Shown here: positions 6,114 to 10,287 of the stretch, piece by piece
How positions within the stretch are numbered: the stretch's first letter is position 1
Layout of the letters: each line of letters begins with the position of its first letter
NCBI GenBank assembly: GCA_937124525.1
Contig: CAKZLA010000397.1
Span: 1-10,287 of the forward strand
DNA from: an uncultured Desulfobacterium sp.
GTDB lineage: Bacteria; Desulfobacterota; Desulfobacteria; Desulfobacterales; Desulfobacteraceae
DNA length: 10,287 nucleotides
Direction of reading: 5' to 3'
Translations under genes and position numbers: made by a program
The notes under the pieces: model-generated
Told to the model about the DNA's origin: nothing
Seen by the model: only the letters and a program-made list of their open reading frames with translations
The model's database searches: none

Positions 6114-8860
6114 AAAAAATGGCAGAGGGCATTGCATGGGTTGCAGCGGTTGCAGATGTCAGCCATTGCTATGGAAAAAAAATGGCCCTGGATGCCGTTG
6201 ACCTGCAGATTCCTGCAAGTTGCATGGCAGGATTGATCGGCCCCGACGGGGTGGGAAAATCCAGCATCTTGGCTTTAATCTCTGGGGTACGAAAAATCCA
6301 GCAGGGCAGGGTGGCGGTGCTGGGTGGTGATATGGGTGACAGACATCACCGTGCCCGGGTGTGCCCACGTATTGCCTACATGCCCCAGGGCCTTGGACGC
6401 AATCTGTACATGACTTTGTCGGTCATTGAGAATATGGAATTTTTTGGCCGTTTGTTCGGCCAGAATCGCACAGAACGAAAGATACGCACGGATGAATTGC
6501 TTTCCGCCACTGGTTTGCTGCCCTTCAGGGATCGTCCTGCGGGCAAGCTCTCCGGGGGGATGAAACAAAAATTAGGCCTGTGCTGTGCACTTATCCATGA
6601 TCCTGACCTGTTGATCCTGGATGAACCTACCACGGGTGTTGATCCCTTATCCCGCCGACAGTTCTGGCAGCTGATAGATACGATCCGTTCCCGCCGCAAA
6701 GGCATGGGGGTTATTGTGTCCACCGCCTATATGGAAGAGGCCGAAGGGTTTGACTGGCTGGCGGCCATGAACGGGGGTAAAGTGCTTGCCACTGGCAGTC
6801 CCGGCCAACTATTGGAGCAAACCGGCACCAGTGACCTGGACTCGGCATTCATTCGCCTGCTCCCTGAAGAAAAACGCAAAGACCATAAACAGCTGGTGGT
6901 TCCACCCCGCACCTCTTTTGTTGATGGCCCGCTGGCCATCAAGGCCGAGGGGCTGACCCGGGCCTTTGGTGATTTTGTAGCCGTGGATCATGTGAATTTC
7001 GAGATAATGCGTGGGGAAATTTTTGGATTTCTGGGCTCCAACGGCTGTGGTAAGACAACGACCATGAAGATGCTTACCGGTCTGTTGCCCGCCTCACAAG
7101 GCAAGGCCATGCTGTTTAATCGCATGGTGGATGCCAATGACCCTGCAATTCGTAAACGGGTGGGCTTCATGTCCCAGGGATTCTCGCTCTACACGGAACT
7201 TACAGTTTACCAGAACCTGGAACTCCATGCCCGGTTGTTTCACCTGCCGAAAGAAATGATTCCAGCACGGATCGAAGAAATGATTCAGCGCTTTAACCTT
7301 GCTGAGTATAAATACGCATTATCCAGCAGCCTGCCCTTGGGCATCCGCCAGCGTCTGTCCCTGGCTGTGGCGGTGATTCATGGCCCGGAAATGTTGATTC
7401 TGGATGAACCCACTTCCGGGGTGGATCCCGTGGCCCGGGATCAGTTCTGGGAACTATTGATTGAACTTTCCCGCAGGGATAATGTCACCATCTTTGTCTC
7501 CACCCATTTCATGAATGAGGCTGAACGCTGTGACCGCATTTCGCTTATGCATGCAGGAAAAGTGCTTGCCTCGGACACGCCGGAAGCTTTGATCAGGGCA
7601 CGTGCAAAAGACACCCTGCAAGATGCCTTTATTGATTACCTGGAGGCGGCAGGCAAAAAGGCCGGTACGGTAACGCTACATACTAAGCCGGTGGATAATT
7701 CCAGAATCCCTTCCAGACACAATACCGGTAAAGCCTTCAGCCCATTGCGCCTGTTCGGCTACGCCCATCGTGAAATTCTGGAAATAAGGCGTGACCCCAT
7801 CCGCCTCACCTTTGCCCTCCTGGGAACGGTTATTTTGATGTTTATCATGGGGTATGGCATCACCCTGGATGTGGAAAATATCTCCTTTGCTGTGCTGGAC
7901 TTTGACCAGACACCAGAGAGTATTGATTATATACATAATATTTCCGGTTCCCGGTATTTTATCGCGCGGGCACCCATTACTGGCCAGGCAGAACTTGAAC
8001 AGCGCATGCGCAGCAGTGAACTAAGTCTGGCCCTGGAGATTCCGGCAGGTTTCGGCAAAGAGCTGAGGCGCGGTCGCATTACGGAAGTGGGGGCATGGAT
8101 TGACGGTGCAATGCCCTTCCGGGCAGAGACCATTGCTGGTTATCTACAAGGCATGCATTACGCATATCTATCTGAACTTGCCATGCGCAATTTCGGCAGG
8201 GTGTCCCGGACTTCCATGGCCGATATTGAAGTGCGCTACCGCTATAACCAGGATTTCAAGAGTATTTACGCCATGGTGCCCGCAGTCATCCCGCTGTTGT
8301 TGCTTTTCATCCCGGCGATTCTCATGGCCCTTGGCGTGGTAAGGGAAAAGGAACTGGGCTCCATAACGAACCTCTATGCGACGCCGGTAACCCGGTTGGA
8401 ATTTCTCATCGGTAAACAACTGCCCTATATTGGTGTCAGTATGATCAGTTTTTTCGGGCTGGTGATCCTTGCAGTTTTTGTGTTCGGGGTGCCCCTTAAA
8501 GGCAGCTTCATGGCATTGACGCTGGGTGCAATTTTTTATGTGACAGCCACCACCGGCCTGGGCCTGCTGATGTCAGCCTTTACCAATACTCAGATTGCTG
8601 CCCTTGCCGTCACTGCTATTTTAACCCTGCTGGCCGGGGTTAATTTTTCAGGAATGACCCATCCGGTTTCCTCAATGCAAGGCGCTGGAGCGGTAATCGG
8701 GAAGTTTTTTCCAACCACGTATTTTTTGATTATCAGCCGCGGTGTCTTCACCAAATCCCTGGGTTTCAGGGAACTTTCCCAATACTACCTTGCCCTTGTT
8801 GCTTTTATTCCGGTATTAACGATACTGAGCCTGATCTTTTTGAAAAAGCAGGAAAAATGA
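6110..8860 (+). CDS. rbbA: RbbA/YhiH-type ABC protein: two ATPase domains fused to an ABC-2 permease
   Basis: In E. coli RbbA (about 911 residues) is reported as a ribosome-associated ATPase, yet its architecture and operon are those of an ABC-2 exporter. This protein has 916 residues from the ATG at 6110, chosen because it overlaps the yhiI stop as ATGA; an in-frame ATG at 6077 lies inside yhiI. ATPase domain 1 has Walker A GPDGVGKS (44-51), signature LSGGMKQ (147-153) and Walker B LLILDEP (167-173), but Ala206 where the H-switch histidine normally sits (STAYMEEAE). Domain 2 has GSNGCGKT (309-316), a non-canonical signature LPLGIRQR (408-415), MLILDEP (428-434) and His466. The permease part has a membrane segment at about 565-583, a periplasmic domain to about 720, then five more segments (about 722-744, 770-792, 800-825, 828-850, 890-910). 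It ends in LKKQEK, like the E. coli protein, so it is full length. The expected partner permease yhhJ is missing downstream. Confidence 0.95.
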   Translation: MKKMAEGIAWVAAVADVSHCYGKKMALDAVDLQIPASCMAGLIGPDGVGKSSILALISGVRKIQQGRVAVLGGDMGDRHHRARVCPRIAYMPQGLGRNLYMTLSVIENMEFFGRLFGQNRTERKIRTDELLSATGLLPFRDRPAGKLSGGMKQKLGLCCALIHDPDLLILDEPTTGVDPLSRRQFWQLIDTIRSRRKGMGVIVSTAYMEEAEGFDWLAAMNGGKVLATGSPGQLLEQTGTSDLDSAFIRLLPEEKRKDHKQLVVPPRTSFVDGPLAIKAEGLTRAFGDFVAVDHVNFEIMRGEIFGFLGSNGCGKTTTMKMLTGLLPASQGKAMLFNRMVDANDPAIRKRVGFMSQGFSLYTELTVYQNLELHARLFHLPKEMIPARIEEMIQRFNLAEYKYALSSSLPLGIRQRLSLAVAVIHGPEMLILDEPTSGVDPVARDQFWELLIELSRRDNVTIFVSTHFMNEAERCDRISLMHAGKVLASDTPEALIRARAKDTLQDAFIDYLEAAGKKAGTVTLHTKPVDNSRIPSRHNTGKAFSPLRLFGYAHREILEIRRDPIRLTFALLGTVILMFIMGYGITLDVENISFAVLDFDQTPESIDYIHNISGSRYFIARAPITGQAELEQRMRSSELSLALEIPAGFGKELRRGRITEVGAWIDGAMPFRAETIAGYLQGMHYAYLSELAMRNFGRVSRTSMADIEVRYRYNQDFKSIYAMVPAVIPLLLLFIPAILMALGVVREKELGSITNLYATPVTRLEFLIGKQLPYIGVSMISFFGLVILAVFVFGVPLKGSFMALTLGAIFYVTATTGLGLLMSAFTNTQIAALAVTAILTLLAGVNFSGMTHPVSSMQGAGAVIGKFFPTTYFLIISRGVFTKSLGFRELSQYYLALVAFIPVLTILSLIFLKKQEK

Positions 8861-8880
8861 CCATGAATAAATGTGCCTAA
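8857..8880 (+). pseudogene. 5' remnant of the missing third operon gene (yhhJ position)
   Basis: ATGA at 8857-8860 overlaps the rbbA stop exactly as yhiI overlaps rbbA, suggesting a coupled third gene. The frame reads MTMNKCA and then stops at 8878-8880. In E. coli this position is held by yhhJ, an ABC-2 permease of about 375 residues. Only the first few codons appear native; the DNA from about 8870 onward belongs to a glycosyltransferase in another frame. The remnant is far too short to identify by sequence, so the assignment to yhhJ rests on gene order. Confidence 0.5.
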
Positions 8881-9460
8881 AAAGGGGATAGAAGATGCGA
8901 TTGACGCCCTTGCTTTGATTAAAGAACATAAATTCGATGTTAGCTTGAATGTTGTAGGCACTTGTGCCGCAGATTATAAAAACAAATTGAAGGTTAAAAT
9001 TGAAAGCCTGGGTTTAAGTGAAAATGTTTCTTTCAATGGCTATTTCCCGCTACATTCGGATATGCATCAACACATTAAAAAATCAGGCGCTGCTGTATTG
9101 CCCGTCAAGCTGGATGCTATCCCGAGTACTGTTATTGAGGCCATGCTGCTGGAAATCCCTGTCATTTCATATAAAACCACAGGAACGCCTTATTTGAATA
9201 AAGACGGGGTAACCGTTTTGCTGGCAGATATCGGTGACATCAAAAAACTTTCTGAGCATATGATTACCCTGTTCAAGACTCCTGAGCTTGCAGATAAATT
9301 GCGAAAAGAAGCCAAAGCATTTGTGGAAAGAGAATTTGATAACACCGCATCAGCCAGACGACTGGTTGAAAATTACAGGGCGATGATTGGACATTACAGG
9401 AGTAATAAACCAATACCCAAAAAGCTCTTATTTGATTTGAATGAATTCCCAATATATTGA
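8873..9460 (+). pseudogene. glycosyltransferase family 4-type C-terminal half, 5'-truncated
   Basis: The reading frame gives 195 residues, about half of a GT4 glycosyltransferase (usually 350-400). Its first residues, VPKKGIEDAIDALALIK, match the point where the C-terminal nucleotide-sugar-binding Rossmann domain begins in this family (normally preceded by a conserved GR). It continues with the LNVVG strand, the GYFP region and SGAAVLPVKLDAIPSTVIEAMLLEIPVIS, corresponding to the family's EX7E region; the EAM glutamate is present, but the first glutamate position appears to be Asp. The acceptor-binding N-terminal domain is absent. Upstream the frame is closed by a TGA at 8864-8866, the only early start is a GTG at 8873 with no ribosome binding site, and no early in-frame ATG exists. 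It is therefore probably non-functional. Base composition is clearly more AT-rich than in rbbA, pointing to a different origin. The next gene starts 17 bp after its stop, as in a polysaccharide operon. Confidence 0.8.
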
Positions 9461-9477
9461 ATTTTTACGGATAATAA

Positions 9478-10287
9478 ATGAAAAAACAAATAACACTACA
9501 AGAGATTGTTGAGTTTTTGGGCGATGACGTGATTGATATTCTTGGGGTTGCGAAAAACGTCATCGTCAGACATTTAAAACCCAGTGAAGCAGTTGATGAG
9601 GATACCTTAGACTGGGTCAATCCAGTGAAGTTGAACAAGCAAGTCGTTGTTGAAAAATCCAAAGCAAAAGTAATTTTAGTTGACGATGATCTTCAATATA
9701 CAGAATCCATGGCGTGCCAGCACAAAACTTTAGTTGTCGTTGGAAATCCAAAGATGGCCTTGCTGAAAGTCGGCAATGAATTTTTTGTGGAAAAATTAAT
9801 GCCTGGTATTCACAAAAGCGCGATCATCCATCCCTTGGCTGACATCGGCAAAAATTTTTATGCCGGGGCCAATGTGGTTATTGGCAAGTGTATAATTGGT
9901 CATGATGCAACACTGCATTCGAACGTGATTGTCCATGATGGGGTGACAATTGGCAATCATGTGATGGTTAAGCCCGGGGCGGTTCTTGGTTTTGATGGAT
10001 TCGGCTATGAACGCGATGAAAACAATAACCTTGTAAAATTTCCCCAGTTAGGAAGACTAATTATTCACGATAATGTGGAGATTGGGGCTGGATGCTGTAT
10101 TGACAAAGGTTCGTTGTCCGATACCGTTATAGGAATCAATTCAAAGATTAACAACTTGTGCAGAATTGCTCATAACGTAAAGATTGGGAAAAATGTGATC
10201 CTTGCCGGGCATGTTAATGTCTCCGGTTCTACTATCATCGAAGATGATGTATGGGTATCGCCAAGTGTGTGCTTTCGGGGACATCAG
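9478..10287 (+). CDS. lpxD: LpxD-family UDP-3-O-acylglucosamine N-acyltransferase, 3' end off window
   Basis: LpxD transfers a 3-hydroxyacyl chain from acyl carrier protein to the 2-amine of a UDP-3-O-acyl-glucosamine in lipid A synthesis at the cytoplasmic side of the inner membrane. The frame is open from the ATG at 9478 to the window end (270 codons; the family is about 340). The N-terminal uridine-binding domain is recognisable, with DWVNP aligned to the TFVNP-type uracil-binding loop. From about residue 110 there are left-handed beta-helix hexapeptide repeats (IHKSAIIHPLADIG onward). GFDGFGYERD, KFPQLGRLIIHDNVEIGAG, CIDKGSLSDTVIG and LCRIAHNVKIG follow the LpxD order, and His232 in IAHNV corresponds to the catalytic histidine. 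No strong ribosome binding site precedes it, and it follows the truncated glycosyltransferase by 17 bp. Canonical lpxD usually sits with fabZ and lpxA, so this could be a paralogue modifying another UDP-sugar. Confidence 0.82.
   Translation, partial: MKKQITLQEIVEFLGDDVIDILGVAKNVIVRHLKPSEAVDEDTLDWVNPVKLNKQVVVEKSKAKVILVDDDLQYTESMACQHKTLVVVGNPKMALLKVGNEFFVEKLMPGIHKSAIIHPLADIGKNFYAGANVVIGKCIIGHDATLHSNVIVHDGVTIGNHVMVKPGAVLGFDGFGYERDENNNLVKFPQLGRLIIHDNVEIGAGCCIDKGSLSDTVIGINSKINNLCRIAHNVKIGKNVILAGHVNVSGSTIIEDDVWVSPSVCFRGHQ

Noticed and set aside
9465..9662. Minus-strand 65-codon frame at the start of the LpxD-like gene
   Set aside because: Antisense shadow of a gene with clear family motifs.

Overview
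The window looks like chromosomal DNA from a Gram-negative proteobacterium, most plausibly a sulfate-reducing Desulfobacteraceae-type deltaproteobacterium. That guess rests on the mix of genes (a Tat-exported family 5 solute-binding protein, a full-length AcnA-type aconitase, an LpxD-family acyltransferase), the moderate GC content and the style of intergenic repeats. No rRNA, tRNA or marker gene is present, so the taxonomy is inference.

Layout. Positions 1-1377 (minus strand) hold the first 459 codons of a peptide-type ABC transporter solute-binding protein with a twin-arginine signal; its 3' end lies off the left edge. A divergent intergenic region (1378-1747) carries a good sigma-70-like promoter in each direction, a perfect 12-bp AT-rich inverted repeat over the minus-strand -10 box, and small hairpins in the aconitase leader. 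Next is acnA (1748-4489, +), complete with its three cluster cysteines. A 619-bp non-coding stretch (4490-5108) follows and is unusually rich in repeats: a REP-like sequence of the kind associated with RAYT transposases, a 103-bp MITE-like element with 15-bp terminal inverted repeats and a perfect 8-bp target duplication, a partial second copy of that element's end, and another inverted repeat just upstream of the next operon.

Positions 5109-8860 encode a translationally coupled pair that closely resembles Escherichia coli yhiI-rbbA: a HlyD-type membrane fusion protein and a giant ABC protein with two ATPase domains fused to an ABC-2 permease. In E. coli the third gene is yhhJ, a second ABC-2 permease. 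Here an ATGA overlap opens the expected third gene at 8857, but the frame stops after seven codons.

At that point the sequence switches to more AT-rich DNA: a family 4-type glycosyltransferase lacking its N-terminal half (8873-9460) and then an LpxD-like acyltransferase (9478-10287, cut by the window end). This looks like a breakpoint joining an export operon to a surface-polysaccharide or lipid A-type locus. It may be a real rearrangement or an assembly chimera.

No wholly new system is visible. The items most worth a second look are the MITE-like element, the yhhJ/glycosyltransferase junction and the asymmetric ATP sites of the RbbA homologue.
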